64,000 nt of DNA from Halieaceae bacterium (GCA_028280635.1 JANQLM010000045.1:38314-102313), one strand, 5' to 3'. Counted from the stretch's first letter, positions 15,899 through 27,043 are shown. Notes: a model not told the origin generated them from the sequence alone. Translations and numbers: made by a program.

Positions 15899-18800
15899 AT
15901 GCTTCGATCAACTGGCTGGCTGCTGACAGCGGCCCTTGCCCTCCTGTTACCCGCGATACCTTCTCATACCGCAGAGAGGGTCGACCCTTCCCTGCTCGAC
16001 GGTTTGGAGTTCCGCCTGCTGGGTCCCTGGCGTGGCGGACGAGTGACGACGGTCACGGGTGTGGCAAGCGACTCGCAGCTGTACTACATGGGAGTGGCCG
16101 GTGGTGGTGTATGGAAAACCCATAACGCCGGTGTGACCTGGGAGAACATCTCAGACGGCCAGATCCCAGTCGGTACCATCGGGGCAATAGCAGTAGCGCC
16201 TTCCGATACCAACGTGATCTACGTGGGAACCGGTGAAGCCCCCATTCGAGGTGTCACCACCAGCCAGGGTGAGGGCCTGTGGAAATCCACAGATGCCGGT
16301 CGCAGCTTTGCTTTCATGGGTCTGCCGTCCGCGGGACAGATTGCCAAGATTCTCGTTCACCCCAAGGATCCTGACACCGCCTGGGTGGCCGTCCAGGGCC
16401 AGATCTGGGCGCCCAATTCCGAGCGCGGTGTCTATCGGACACAGGACGGTGGCGCGAGCTGGGAGCAGGTGCTGAAGGTCAACGCGGATACCGGCGCCAC
16501 CGACCTGACCATGGACCCCACCAATCCACGCATACTCTATGCCGCGATGTGGCACCACGGTCGCAAGCCCTGGTTCATCAAGTCTGGTGGCGAGGGTGGT
16601 GGCATCTACAAGTCCACCGATGCAGGCAATACCTGGGAGAAGCTGGAGGGGGGACTGCCGAAGCTGGTTGGCAAAATCGGTGTCGACGTCTCCGATTCCC
16701 AGCCATCGCGCATCTACGCCATTATCGAGGCCGAACCCGGCCAGGGCGGGCTGTGGCGCAGTGACGACTATGGTGAAAGCTGGGAATTGCTCAACGGCCA
16801 CCGGGTTCTACACACGCGCGCCTGGTATTACATCCACCTGACGGCGGACCCGAACGATCCCGACACCGTCTGGGTGTTGAACGTTCCGCTGATGAAGTCC
16901 ATTGACGGCGGAAAGACCTTTACGAAAATCAAAACGCCCCATGGGGACCACCACGACCACTGGATCAACCCGCGAGACAGCCGCATCATGATCAACGGCA
17001 ACGACGGTGGCGCCACAGTGACCTTCGACGGCGGGGAAACCTGGTCGAGTATAGAGAACCAGCCCACGGCGCAGTTCTACCGGCTCATTACCGACCAGCA
17101 GTCTCCCTGGCGGCTGTATGCCGGCCAGCAGGACAACAGCACGGTATCCATTGCCGCCTGGGCCTGGGACGGTAGCGTTGGCCGCGATGACTATCATGCC
17201 ATCGGTGGCGGTGAGAGTGCCCACGTGGCCTTCGATCCCGACAATCCCGAGCTGATCTACGCCACCACGATCAATGGCACGCTCACCGAGTACAACGAAG
17301 CAACCGAAAAAGAGCGCTATATCGTGCCCTATCCTGAGCGGGTCTACGGCGAGGATGCGGCAAATCTAAAGTACCGCAGCAACTGGAATGCCCCGGTGAT
17401 TACCTCACCTCACGATCACAGCGTGATCTACTACGGCACACAGTACCTGATGAAGAGTACGGACCGAGGCATGAACTGGGAGGAAGTCAGCCCTGACCTC
17501 ACGCGTAACAACCCGGCGCACCTGGGGCGGAACGGTGGACCACTGACACCGGAAAACGTCGGTGCGGAGTTCTACCACACCGTTTTCTATATTGCGGAAT
17601 CAGAGCAATCCGAGGGCACGATCTGGGTCGGCGCTGACGACGGTCTGCTGCACATTACACGTAACGGTGGCGGCGACTGGCAAGACATTTCACCACCACA
17701 CCGTAGCGAGGCGATGATCAACGCTATCGAACTGTCACCCCACGCGGACGGCACGGCCTACGTCGCGGTCACCGGTTACAAGCAGAACGACTTCGCCCCC
17801 TACATTTACCGCACAGGGAATCATGGCAAACGCTGGAAGCGGATCGACAAGGGTCTGCCCGCTGGCGCCTTTGTCAGGGTGGTTCGTGAGGATCCGGCTG
17901 TCTCCGGTCTGCTCTATGCAGGCACCGAGAAAGGCCTCTTCGTTTCCTGGAACGACGGGGCGGACTGGCAGCCTCTCAAGCTGAACCTGCCTGCGGCGCC
18001 CATCACCGACCTGCGAGTGCGCGAGGATGCGCTGGCCATTGCTACCCAGGGCCGGGCTTTCTGGGTGCTGGATGATCTTTTTGTCGTGCGGCAGGCGGTT
18101 GACGCAGACGCAGCGGCGCCCTTGCAACTCTACTCGCCACCGGCCCAGGCCATGGGTCGCCCCAAGAGCGAGGACAAGAACTTCGAGGCTGCCAATCCCT
18201 CGCCGCACCTGCCCATCTACTACTACCTCAAGGAGGCCCTCCCAGAAGAGCAGGTGCTGACCATAGACATTCTCAATGACAAAGGAGAGGTGCTGCGCTC
18301 CTACAGCAGCGCGGAAACCGACCGTATACGCTGCCGTATCGCCGGCATGGACCCGCGCAGACCCTTCGAGCCAAAGTATCCCACCACCGAGGCCGGCCTG
18401 CAGCTTTGGCACTGGGACCTTTATTCTGAAAATGTGCGCTGCGTTGACGGTCACACCTTGTTCGAAGGGTATCGGGGACCGGCCGTCGCGCCCGGCAACT
18501 ATACCGTGCGTGTCACTACGAGAGGCGCATCGGCAAGCACCGACGTGGAGGTTCTAGGCGACCCGCGGATACCCGCCAGCGATGAGCAGATGCGCGAATG
18601 GATCGCGGTGCAGAACCGCATCGCGGGCCTGCTCAATCAGGTTCTCGTGGCACTCGAGGGCGCTCGAAAAGCGCGCCACCAGGTTGAAGCTCTGGCGGCC
18701 GACCATGCCGATGGGGAACTCCGCGAGCTGGCCTCAGAGGCTACCGAAGCCATCGATGCCTGGGAAAAAACCATCACTGAGCTTCGCCACGAGACCTTCG

Positions 18801-19030
18801 AAGACGAGGACGCCTGGGTAATGAAGCTCGACGGCCAATTGCGCCATCTACTGGACGTGGTCCAGGACGGCGGTGCACCGATCACCGACGGAGTCAGGCA
18901 ACGCTATGCAGACCTGGAGGCGGCCTGGGCGCAGAGCAGAAGTGCGCTTGACGCAATCAGCGCTGACCAGCTTGAAGCTATCAACCGCTGGACAGAGAAC
19001 CGCGCTGTACAGCACGTAATCTCTCCCTGA
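15899..19030 (+). CDS. Secreted BNR/VPS10-type beta-propeller protein
   Basis: The protein is 1043 residues from the ATG at 15899, which follows CGGAG and opens a clear signal peptide (LLTAALALLLPAIPSHTAE). The body is two propellers built from BNR/sortilin repeats, each with an Asp-box (TDAGRSFAF, QDGGASWEQ, TDAGNTWEK, TDRGMNWEE and others) and VYVGTGEAPIRG. A C-terminal region near residues 890-1040 is helical. Related proteins are annotated as glycosyl-hydrolase-like or sortilin-like. It is periplasmic or outer-surface; its binding partner is unknown. It is 169 bases after argE on the same strand. Confidence 0.82.
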   Translation: MLRSTGWLLTAALALLLPAIPSHTAERVDPSLLDGLEFRLLGPWRGGRVTTVTGVASDSQLYYMGVAGGGVWKTHNAGVTWENISDGQIPVGTIGAIAVAPSDTNVIYVGTGEAPIRGVTTSQGEGLWKSTDAGRSFAFMGLPSAGQIAKILVHPKDPDTAWVAVQGQIWAPNSERGVYRTQDGGASWEQVLKVNADTGATDLTMDPTNPRILYAAMWHHGRKPWFIKSGGEGGGIYKSTDAGNTWEKLEGGLPKLVGKIGVDVSDSQPSRIYAIIEAEPGQGGLWRSDDYGESWELLNGHRVLHTRAWYYIHLTADPNDPDTVWVLNVPLMKSIDGGKTFTKIKTPHGDHHDHWINPRDSRIMINGNDGGATVTFDGGETWSSIENQPTAQFYRLITDQQSPWRLYAGQQDNSTVSIAAWAWDGSVGRDDYHAIGGGESAHVAFDPDNPELIYATTINGTLTEYNEATEKERYIVPYPERVYGEDAANLKYRSNWNAPVITSPHDHSVIYYGTQYLMKSTDRGMNWEEVSPDLTRNNPAHLGRNGGPLTPENVGAEFYHTVFYIAESEQSEGTIWVGADDGLLHITRNGGGDWQDISPPHRSEAMINAIELSPHADGTAYVAVTGYKQNDFAPYIYRTGNHGKRWKRIDKGLPAGAFVRVVREDPAVSGLLYAGTEKGLFVSWNDGADWQPLKLNLPAAPITDLRVREDALAIATQGRAFWVLDDLFVVRQAVDADAAAPLQLYSPPAQAMGRPKSEDKNFEAANPSPHLPIYYYLKEALPEEQVLTIDILNDKGEVLRSYSSAETDRIRCRIAGMDPRRPFEPKYPTTEAGLQLWHWDLYSENVRCVDGHTLFEGYRGPAVAPGNYTVRVTTRGASASTDVEVLGDPRIPASDEQMREWIAVQNRIAGLLNQVLVALEGARKARHQVEALAADHADGELRELASEATEAIDAWEKTITELRHETFEDEDAWVMKLDGQLRHLLDVVQDGGAPITDGVRQRYADLEAAWAQSRSALDAISADQLEAINRWTENRAVQHVISP

Positions 19031-19087
19031 ATGGCTAGTTTTGTACCATCGCCCAGTATGGCTAAGCAGTGTATCTGAGCTATGAGA

Positions 19088-19303
19088 CCGGCAATCCAGT
19101 CCTGACAAAAAGAAAGGGGATGTCGCGTGAGCGGCACCCCCTCTGTTTTTGGTCGGGACGGCAGGGTGAAGGCTGGTCCGCGTAGCGGGCGCCGAGCACT
19201 GCTCGGCGAGGCCTGAACGACCGCAAGCTGCGCTTGCGGGCCGGCAATCCAGTCCTGATCAAACGAAAAGGGGGGAGCTTCGAAGAAGCTCCCCCCTGTA
19301 GTT
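19088..19303. repeat. tRNA-Pro downstream repeats (rtT-like, about 153-base period)
   Basis: Downstream of the minus-strand tRNA-Pro gene an 18-base sequence CCGGCAATCCAGTCCTGA occurs at 19088 and 19241, and TTTGGTCGGGACGGCAGG, which covers the tRNA 3' end, occurs at 19148 and again in the tRNA at 19302. Both pairs are 153-154 bases apart, so a unit made of terminator hairpin plus tRNA 3' end is duplicated. The spacer holds two strong hairpins, at 19190-19208 and 19221-19239. The hairpins between the shared blocks differ in sequence but both pair well. Confidence 0.8.
19270..19296 (-). terminator. Rho-independent terminator of tRNA-Pro
   Basis: A 12-base-pair stem (GGGGGGAGCTTC and complement) with a three-base loop is followed on the minus strand by TTTTCGTTT. 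It starts seven bases after the tRNA CCA end. Confidence 0.85.
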
Positions 19304-19380
19304 TGGTCGGGACGGCAGGATTTGAACCTGCGACCACCACACCCCCAGTGTGGTGCGCTACCAGACTGCGCTACGCCCCG
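19304..19380 (-). tRNA. tRNA-Pro (anticodon GGG)
   Basis: The gene is 77 bases including an encoded CCA. The acceptor stem CGGGGCG pairs with its 3' strand before ACCA, the T-loop is GTTCAAATC, and the anticodon loop CTGGGGG sits on a CACA/TGTG stem. The anticodon is GGG for proline. The location downstream of the ihfA/merR end of the thrS operon is common in this bacterial group. Confidence 0.95.
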
Positions 19381-19456
19381 AAAGGCTGCGAATTATACAG
19401 GCTATAGCGGCCTGTTCAACGCTTATCCGCAGTCCTGCCGGGACCATCCTTTCTGC

Positions 19457-19927
19457 TTACTCACCAAGCATGGAGCGCAGCATCCAGGCGGTCTTTTCGT
19501 GCACCTGCATGCGCTGGGTGAGCAGATCGGCACTGGGCTCATCACCGGCGTCGTCGACCAGCGGGAAGATGGAACGCGCAGTACGAGCCACAGTTTCCTG
19601 GCCCTTTACGAGATTGGCGATCATCTGCTCGGCACTGGGCACCTTGGTGTCTTCCTCGATCTCGGTGAGCTCGGCGAAGGCCTTGTAGGAACCAGGGGCG
19701 TGCACACCGAGGGCGCGGATGCGCTCGGCGATCTCGTCCACGGCGGTGGCCAGTTCCGTGTACTGCCCCTCAAACATAAGGTGCAGGGTGTTGAACATGG
19801 GGCCGGTAACGTTCCAGTGATAGTTGTGGGTCTTCAGGTACAGAGTGTAGCTGTCGGCCAGCAGGCGGCTGAGGCCAGCGGCAATTTCCACACGATCCTT
19901 CTCGTCTATACCGATGTCAATGCTCAT
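19457..19927 (-). CDS. dps: Dps family ferritin-like DNA-protection protein
   Basis: The protein is 156 residues. The Dps ferroxidase region is clear: [14 protein letters not shown] with the His pair, then [27 protein letters not shown] with the acidic ligands contributed across the dimer. The four-helix bundle ends with [13 protein letters not shown]. Dps dodecamers oxidise ferrous iron with hydrogen peroxide, store it, and may coat DNA in stationary phase. Monocistronic, with ACGGAG before the ATG. No OxyR or Fur site could be assigned with confidence upstream. Confidence 0.94.
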   Translation of the reverse strand: MSIDIGIDEKDRVEIAAGLSRLLADSYTLYLKTHNYHWNVTGPMFNTLHLMFEGQYTELATAVDEIAERIRALGVHAPGSYKAFAELTEIEEDTKVPSAEQMIANLVKGQETVARTARSIFPLVDDAGDEPSADLLTQRMQVHEKTAWMLRSMLGE

Positions 19928-20233
19928 GTCATTGTCTCCGTGGTGAATGACTATGAACCCAGTATAGGCGGGATACCTCTATCTACAAAGCTAATTGTTT
20001 AGCGTAATACCATCGATTTCTACGATGAGCATGGCCGCCAAAAAAATATTTAAAAACAGCGGGTTACGAACAATTCTTAAAGCGCTCCCAGCCAGGGCCG
20101 ACCATCGATCCACGCCGGCCGAAACCCACGTCGGGAACGCCCAAATGCCCACCGCTCGCGCGTAAAACTCGCGCGTAAAAAAGGCGCCTCCCAAAAACCG
20201 GAGACGCCTTGGAGACTACGCTGCGATTGACCC
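19928..20233. other. Intergenic stretch of 306 bases between penicillin acylase and dps
   Basis: The left part must carry the dps promoter. The right part holds the terminator at 20181-20210 and a direct repeat of the GCGCGTAAAA type just beside it. No coding frame of note. Confidence 0.4.
20181..20210 (-). terminator. Terminator after the penicillin acylase gene
   Basis: An 11-base stem (one mismatch) with a short A-rich loop on the plus strand is followed on the minus strand by TTTTTT. It begins 24 bases after the acylase stop. Confidence 0.7.
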
Positions 20234-22654
20234 CTACTCCTCGATGCTGACCCGGTCGATCTCCTGGGCGTCGCGGTCCGCCTCGCAGAACGGCATGTCG
20301 ATCCAGCCGGAATCCGCATACAGGCGGGTGGCATCCGCATAGTGGTCAGACGCAGGATCAGTGGACTGGGAATACGTGAGTATGGCGTTGGCGTCGGGGC
20401 ATTCGCTTTCATCCCAACTCACGGCCTGGATATAGCTATTACCGTGGCGGATGCTGGAATAGCCTTCCCCATCTATGAGACTACTGGTGATCACGCTGTG
20501 CAGCATGCTGCCGCTGCCGCCGTGGATGGGAGTGCGTTCGTCGTCCTTCTCATCGAATTGCACCTCACCCCAGGGCAGGTCCAGGGGAATGCTGTTGTCC
20601 AACAACGCCTGCACTCCATCCGCCAAAGCCTGGCGCACGGCCTCCATCACATCGGCATTGCCCGTGTTGAGGGTGTTGGGCGTATTCACCGGGTCGGCCG
20701 GGTCAAAGGCGACCGCAAACAGCTCGTCCACATCGTTCGCGATGCGCCAGAACTCATAGAATATGTGGCCGCCGGTGGAGTCGATGGTATGGCGGGTATC
20801 CCAGGCGCTGAGAATGCCGCAGGCCTCGGCCACCGCTGCCGGGTCGCTGGAGTAGGCGGACCAGTCCGCCACCGCCTCGCAGTCGGCAACAAGATCTGTG
20901 AGGATCAGCTCGGCAGGGTAGTTTCTGGCGCTGTTGAGGCTCTGCCGCACCGTCTCGTTGGAGTAGAGCGGCTCGCCCAGGTCATCGCTGCCCGCCAGGC
21001 GCTCTTCTGCCTGCACAAAGGTCAACCGGGTGCGCTTGCTCTGCTCGATGCGCTCGAGGCCTATCACCTGCGGGAAGCCCTCCAATAACTGGCGCGGGTT
21101 GGACAGCCAGTAACTGTCGTTGGCATTGGCGCCGTATTCCCGCGTATCCAGGCTGGGCAGGCTGTCGTAGCCGAATACCCCGGGAGGCGCCCCCTCGTCC
21201 TGGCCCCACTCACAGTCACTGTCCGAACCGTCCATGGTGATAAAGCCACCATCGGTCAGCAGGTTCTGCAAAAGACCGCGCACGCAGTTGTTCTGCTTGT
21301 CACTGGAGACATGGGGGATGGTGGAGATATCACCATAGAATGCATCGCCAAAGCGATCTGCGGCAATAGTATTCACCCAGGGTATGCCGATCACCCTGAG
21401 TTCGGCCTTTAATTCGCCGAGATTCTCGGCCTGCCCCATGCGCAGCCACTGCTCGATGCCGCGCAGGTTGTCGAGATTGGCATCCCGGTAGGCGACGATA
21501 CTGCCGACCGCATTGGGCCAACCACCCAGCAGCGCGTTAATCGCACCCAGATCGACCACCGTGCCATTGTGGGTGTTCCAGAAGGTGTGCTCAACCGTCG
21601 AGACGCTGCCATCATTGTTACGCACTTCGGCGCTGACGGTGATGGGCTCCAGATCGCGGAACTCGCCATCGTATTCATACTGCAGCGGGTCTTCAGGGTT
21701 CAGGGTCAGCTCATAAAACGTAAAGCGATCACCGGTAGACACCGTATGGCTCCAGGCCAGGTCCTTGTTGAAACCCAGCACTACCAGCGGCAGGCCATGG
21801 AGAGCGGCACCCATGACGTCGTACTCACCGGGAATAGTGAGATGTGACATATAGAAGCGATCCGGCCCCTGCCAGGGGAAATGCGGATTGCCAAACAGCA
21901 GCCCGGTATTGCCGCCCTGCACCGCCTCGGCCCCCACCGCATAGGCGTTGCTGCCGAGCATGTCGGTTGACGGCAGACCCAGGGCTTCGCGTGTCTCCAC
22001 CGGGTCCAGGGCGGCGACCTGGCGCAGCGGCTCTTTTGACGGCAGCACCCGGGCGGCGGCGACGGTATCCGGCGCTTCCGCGGCAACGATCAGGTCCGCC
22101 AGCGGGTCGGCACTGCCGCGCAGGATGCGCTTGTGCAGCAGACGGCCCAGGTCGTAAAGATCAACCTCGCGCACCCAGTCGGCATCGCGGCAGCCCTCTT
22201 CACCCTCGGCGAGGTTATCTACTCCGGTATCACGCAGGTAACGGTTGATCCCTGCCACATAACCCTCCGCCAGTTCCCGCAGGTAGTCCGGCAGGGCATC
22301 TATGAAGATGCGCTCGATACGCTCGTCGTCGTTGTAGAGCTTCATCACTAGGTCGAGACTGAGGTCGCCATCTTCCAGATAGCGGGCCGACTCCCCGGCC
22401 GAGCGCACGAACTCGGCCATCACCACACAGTAGTTTTGCGTCGAGTAGGCCCAGCCATAGCCATAACCCAGCCCACCCCAGTCCTCGGCGGTGACGTGGG
22501 GGATGCCGAACTCGGTCCAGACAATGTCGGCGGCGAAAGTGGGGCCTGCGGGTGGCGGGTCGGGCGGCTCAGGGTTGGGATTAAAAGTGTTGTCAGAATC
22601 GCTGCAGGCGAACAAAAACAGCGGCAGGCAAAGCGTCGCGAATACTCTACGCAT
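20234..22654 (-). CDS. Penicillin acylase family (Ntn-hydrolase) lipoprotein
   Basis: The protein is 806 residues from the ATG at 22654, with AGGAGT upstream. The N-terminus MRRVFATLCLPLFLFAC is a lipoprotein signal. The alpha-chain region is followed by the autocleavage site LGSNAYAVG, where the Ser becomes the N-terminal nucleophile of the beta chain, and by GGNTGLLFGNPHFPW and FNKDLAWSHTVSTGD. The family includes penicillin G acylase, PvdQ and acyl-homoserine-lactone acylases; this one is closest in layout to the acylase/QuiP-type group. It likely acts at the periplasmic membrane on an N-acyl compound. Substrate unknown. Single gene with its own terminator. Confidence 0.9.
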   Translation of the reverse strand: MRRVFATLCLPLFLFACSDSDNTFNPNPEPPDPPPAGPTFAADIVWTEFGIPHVTAEDWGGLGYGYGWAYSTQNYCVVMAEFVRSAGESARYLEDGDLSLDLVMKLYNDDERIERIFIDALPDYLRELAEGYVAGINRYLRDTGVDNLAEGEEGCRDADWVREVDLYDLGRLLHKRILRGSADPLADLIVAAEAPDTVAAARVLPSKEPLRQVAALDPVETREALGLPSTDMLGSNAYAVGAEAVQGGNTGLLFGNPHFPWQGPDRFYMSHLTIPGEYDVMGAALHGLPLVVLGFNKDLAWSHTVSTGDRFTFYELTLNPEDPLQYEYDGEFRDLEPITVSAEVRNNDGSVSTVEHTFWNTHNGTVVDLGAINALLGGWPNAVGSIVAYRDANLDNLRGIEQWLRMGQAENLGELKAELRVIGIPWVNTIAADRFGDAFYGDISTIPHVSSDKQNNCVRGLLQNLLTDGGFITMDGSDSDCEWGQDEGAPPGVFGYDSLPSLDTREYGANANDSYWLSNPRQLLEGFPQVIGLERIEQSKRTRLTFVQAEERLAGSDDLGEPLYSNETVRQSLNSARNYPAELILTDLVADCEAVADWSAYSSDPAAVAEACGILSAWDTRHTIDSTGGHIFYEFWRIANDVDELFAVAFDPADPVNTPNTLNTGNADVMEAVRQALADGVQALLDNSIPLDLPWGEVQFDEKDDERTPIHGGSGSMLHSVITSSLIDGEGYSSIRHGNSYIQAVSWDESECPDANAILTYSQSTDPASDHYADATRLYADSGWIDMPFCEADRDAQEIDRVSIEE

Positions 22655-22762
22655 CAGAGCACTCCTGTTAATAATTATAGTGTGTGCCGGCTCGCAGCCT
22701 ACCACCCGGCAGAAGGCCTTGAGAAGGTCTGCCAGGTTGGCAAAGGTGTACCAGAGAGTGTT

Positions 22763-23125
22763 TTAGCGATCCAGCGAGAGCGTGTCGAGCAGTTCTTCGA
22801 GCTCGGCAATGGTTTGCTTGAGGACTTCGCCCACCCCGTCCAGCTTCTCTTCTTCCGGGCCCTCCTCCATGCGCTGGCGGGCACCGCCGATGGTGTAACC
22901 CTGGTCGTAAAGCAGGCTGCGGATCTGGCGGATGGTTTCAACGTCGCCGCGCTGGTAGTAGCGGCGGTTGCCGCGGCGTTTAACCGGCTTGAGCTGGGGA
23001 AACTCCTGCTCCCAGTAGCGCAGGACGTGGGGTTTTACACTACACAGTTCGCTGACTTCGCCAATGGTGAAGTAGCGTTTGCCCGGGATGCTGGGCAGGT
23101 TATCTGAGCCGCTATTCGGTTCCAC
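22763..23125 (-). CDS. MerR family regulator of the ihfA locus
   Basis: The protein is 120 residues, starting at GTG 23125. A MerR winged helix spans residues 17-85: [22 protein letters not shown] and then [17 protein letters not shown] short helical tail follows. There are no Cys residues for metal sensing of the CueR/ZntR kind (the one Cys lies in the HTH). Homologues sit just after ihfA in many gammaproteobacteria. The start overlaps the end of ihfA by 14 bases, so it is the last gene of the thrS-ihfA operon. The ligand is unknown. Confidence 0.9.
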   Translation of the reverse strand: MEPNSGSDNLPSIPGKRYFTIGEVSELCSVKPHVLRYWEQEFPQLKPVKRRGNRRYYQRGDVETIRQIRSLLYDQGYTIGGARQRMEEGPEEEKLDGVGEVLKQTIAELEELLDTLSLDR

Positions 23126-23498
23126 CGTCGAATGCCCTCATGCCCGCGCCTGAAAGGGAGCTGACCGGGTTGGCAGGTGTGGCGGTGTGCTCGGCGGCGT
23201 CATCGTCGCCATCAAAGGCCTCGACTCTCGCCTTGAGCTTTTGGCCGGGCCTGAAGGTCACCACGCGACGGGCGGAAATAGGAATCTCCTCGCCGGTCTT
23301 GGGATTGCGGCCCGGGCGCTGGCTTTTATCGCGCAGGTCGAAATTACCGAAGCCCGAGAGCTTTACCTGCTCATTGCCTTCCAGGCACGAGCGAATCTCC
23401 TCGAAAAACAGCTCGACGATTTCCTTGGCTTCTCGCTTGTTGAGACCTAATTCCTCATACAAACGCTCGGCCATTTCGGACTTGGTGAGCGCTCCCAT
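23112..23498 (-). CDS. ihfA: Integration host factor alpha subunit with extended C-terminus
   Basis: This 128-residue HU/IHF-family DNA-bending protein carries [23 protein letters not shown] at the N-terminus and the beta-arm motif [12 protein letters not shown] followed by [13 protein letters not shown]. It pairs with IhfB to bend DNA sharply at specific sites. The E. coli subunit is 99 residues; the extra 29 or so here (after KARVEAF) are acidic then Gly/Ala/Thr-rich and look disordered. The position after pheT is the conserved one. Confidence 0.96.
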   Translation of the reverse strand: MGALTKSEMAERLYEELGLNKREAKEIVELFFEEIRSCLEGNEQVKLSGFGNFDLRDKSQRPGRNPKTGEEIPISARRVVTFRPGQKLKARVEAFDGDDDAAEHTATPANPVSSLSGAGMRAFDGGTE

Positions 23499-23558
23499 GG
23501 TCGTTTCCGATCCGGATTCCCTAGCGGTGGCTGTTGCGGTGGAGAGTCTAGTCAGGGG

Positions 23559-25934
23559 CTAGCTCCGCAGCTCCGCGTTGTAAGTTTTTATAAGCAGATC
23601 AATCACTTGATCCACACTCTTATTAACATCCTGATCGCTTAGCGTGCGCGAAGAATCCCTAAAAGTCAAACCCAATGCCAAAGATTTCCTTTTAGGATCA
23701 ATACCTTTGCCCTCATATACATCAAAAAGCCTTAAGTCTGTCAGGTAAGTTCCCGCCGTTTCTCGAACATTTGCCAGCAGTTCCCCGGCAGATACCGACT
23801 TATCCACCAGCAGCGCAAGATCCCTACGCACTTCGGGGAAACGAGACAGCTCGGTGAAGGCCGGCAGCGCGGCATCCAGCAGCGCCGCCAGGTCGACTTC
23901 GAACAGGTAAACGGGCTGGGCCAGGTCGAACTGAGCCTGCAGGTGCGGGTGCAATGTGCCGATCACCCCCACTTCCCTGCCCTCACGCTCGATGACCGCG
24001 GTCTGGCCTGGGTGCAGGCCAGTGCGCTCCGCGGCCCGGAACGTAAACCGGTTCGGCGCTGCGGTCAGGTCGAGCAGCGATTCCAGGTCACCCTTCAGGT
24101 CGTAGAAGTCCACCAGCTCGCCGGACTCGGTCCAGGATTCCGGCTGGCGGCGGCCAGTGACCAGGGCCGCCAGCGTCGGGCGCTGCTCAAGCTCCTTGTC
24201 TCCGGGCAAAAAGCGCAGCCCGGTTTCAAACAGCCGCACCCGGTGCTGCTGGCGGGCAGTATTGTGGGCCAGCGCCCGGACCAGGCCCGGCATCAGGCTG
24301 GTGCGCATTACCGCCAGGTCGGCAGAAATGGGATTCTGCAGTTCCACCGGGGACAGTTCGGGATCGAACGCCCTCTGCGCCTCGGTATCAATAAAGCTGT
24401 AGGTCACGGCCTCCTGGTAGTCACGACCGGTCAACTGGCGGCGCAGCTTACGAATCGACAGGTCCCGCTCGGGGCGGGCCGGCATCACCAGATCGGCGTG
24501 GATATGGCTGACCGGCAGGTTGTTGTAGCCGTAGACCCGGGCCAGTTCCTCCAGCAGGTCTGCCTCGATGGCGATATCCACGCGCCAGCTTGGCACGGTC
24601 GCTTCCCAGCCCTCCTCCGTGGCAGTCACACCCAGGCCGAGGCCGGTGAGGATGCGCTCCACTTCCCCAGCCGGCATATCGAAACCCAGCATGCGCGGGA
24701 TACGCGCGCGGCGCAGTCGCACCGGCGGGCGCTCGGGCATGAAGTCATCCAGGCGCGTGTCTACCGTCGGGCCAGCCTCACCGCCACAGATGGCGAGAAC
24801 CAATTCCGTAGCGCGCTCGATAACCTTCACCTGCATAGCAAAATCGGCGCCGCGCTCGAAGCGGTGAGAGGCATCGGTGTGCAGGCCGTAGCTCCGAGCA
24901 CGACCGGCCATGGCCAGGGGCTGCCACCAGGCGGCCTCCAACATCAGGTCGATAGTGGTTTCGCTGACTGCGGTGGACTGTCCACCCATAATGCCCGCGA
25001 GAGAGATTGCTTTTTCCCGATCGGCGACGACCATGGTGTCATCACGCATCTCAATAGTCTGGCCATTGAGCAGTTCGAGCGGCTCGCCGGCCTTGGCCAT
25101 GCGCACCACGATGCCGCCCGACAGCTTGGCCAGGTCAAAAGCGTGCATGGGCTGACCCAGTTCCAGCATCACGTAGTTGGTGACATCGACCACCGGATCG
25201 ATGGAACGGATACCACTGCGGCGCAGCTTTTCCTGCATCCACAGTGGGCTGGGGCGGGAGATATCGATACCGCGGATCACGCGGGTCACAAAGCGTGGGC
25301 AGCCCACTCCGGCTTCCAGGGCGACCGGGAAAGTACCGTCTATCGACGCAGGGACTTCGGTGATCGGCGCGGCGGCCAGTTCGCTCTGGGTCAGCAGCGC
25401 CACTTCCCGGGCCACGCCGGACAGACCCAGGCAGTCCGCCCGGTTGGGTGTCAGGTCCAGTTCGATCACCTGGTCGCTAAGGTCCAGGTAATCGCGCAGG
25501 TCGGCGCCCACCGGGGCGTCAGCCGCCAGTTCCATCAAGCCATCACTCTCCTCGCTCAGCTCCAGTTCCGAGCCGGCGCAGAGCATGCCCTGGGATTCCA
25601 CACCCCGCAGCTTGGCCCGCTTGATCTTGAAGTCGCCCGGCAGCACCGCGCCCACCTGGGCCAGCGGTGCCCTGAGGCCGGCGCGGGCATTGGGGGCGCC
25701 ACAGACAATCTGCACAGTGTCGTTGCCGGTGTTGACCTGGCAGACCCGCAGCTTGTCGGCATCCGGGTGTTGCTCGGCGGAAACGATCTCCGCGACCACT
25801 ACGCCGGAAAAATCCCCCGCCACCGGATCCACAGCATCCACTTCCATGCCCGCCATGGTAATAAGCTGGGCCAGTTCGTCAGTATCGATGCCGGGGTTAA
25901 CCCACTCCCGCAGCCACTGTTCGCTGAATTTCAT
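23559..25934 (-). CDS. pheT: Phenylalanyl-tRNA synthetase beta subunit
   Basis: This 791-residue protein of the full bacterial type starts with MKFSEQWLREWV and carries the tRNA-binding OB domain (residues 40-150, with DKLRVCQVN and VCGAPNARAG). The B3/B4 editing domain includes DLTPNRADCLG, and the B5 domain, a catalytic-like core and a C-terminal anticodon-binding FDX-ACB domain (RFPEVRRDLALLVD) follow. It forms an alpha2-beta2 enzyme with PheS, whose gene ends 18 bases upstream. Expression is probably controlled with pheS, downstream of the terminator near 27.0 kb. Confidence 0.97.
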   Translation of the reverse strand: MKFSEQWLREWVNPGIDTDELAQLITMAGMEVDAVDPVAGDFSGVVVAEIVSAEQHPDADKLRVCQVNTGNDTVQIVCGAPNARAGLRAPLAQVGAVLPGDFKIKRAKLRGVESQGMLCAGSELELSEESDGLMELAADAPVGADLRDYLDLSDQVIELDLTPNRADCLGLSGVAREVALLTQSELAAAPITEVPASIDGTFPVALEAGVGCPRFVTRVIRGIDISRPSPLWMQEKLRRSGIRSIDPVVDVTNYVMLELGQPMHAFDLAKLSGGIVVRMAKAGEPLELLNGQTIEMRDDTMVVADREKAISLAGIMGGQSTAVSETTIDLMLEAAWWQPLAMAGRARSYGLHTDASHRFERGADFAMQVKVIERATELVLAICGGEAGPTVDTRLDDFMPERPPVRLRRARIPRMLGFDMPAGEVERILTGLGLGVTATEEGWEATVPSWRVDIAIEADLLEELARVYGYNNLPVSHIHADLVMPARPERDLSIRKLRRQLTGRDYQEAVTYSFIDTEAQRAFDPELSPVELQNPISADLAVMRTSLMPGLVRALAHNTARQQHRVRLFETGLRFLPGDKELEQRPTLAALVTGRRQPESWTESGELVDFYDLKGDLESLLDLTAAPNRFTFRAAERTGLHPGQTAVIEREGREVGVIGTLHPHLQAQFDLAQPVYLFEVDLAALLDAALPAFTELSRFPEVRRDLALLVDKSVSAGELLANVRETAGTYLTDLRLFDVYEGKGIDPKRKSLALGLTFRDSSRTLSDQDVNKSVDQVIDLLIKTYNAELRS

Positions 25935-25952
25935 AGCCTGTCCAAAACCGGT

Positions 25953-27043
<1,091 letters not shown>

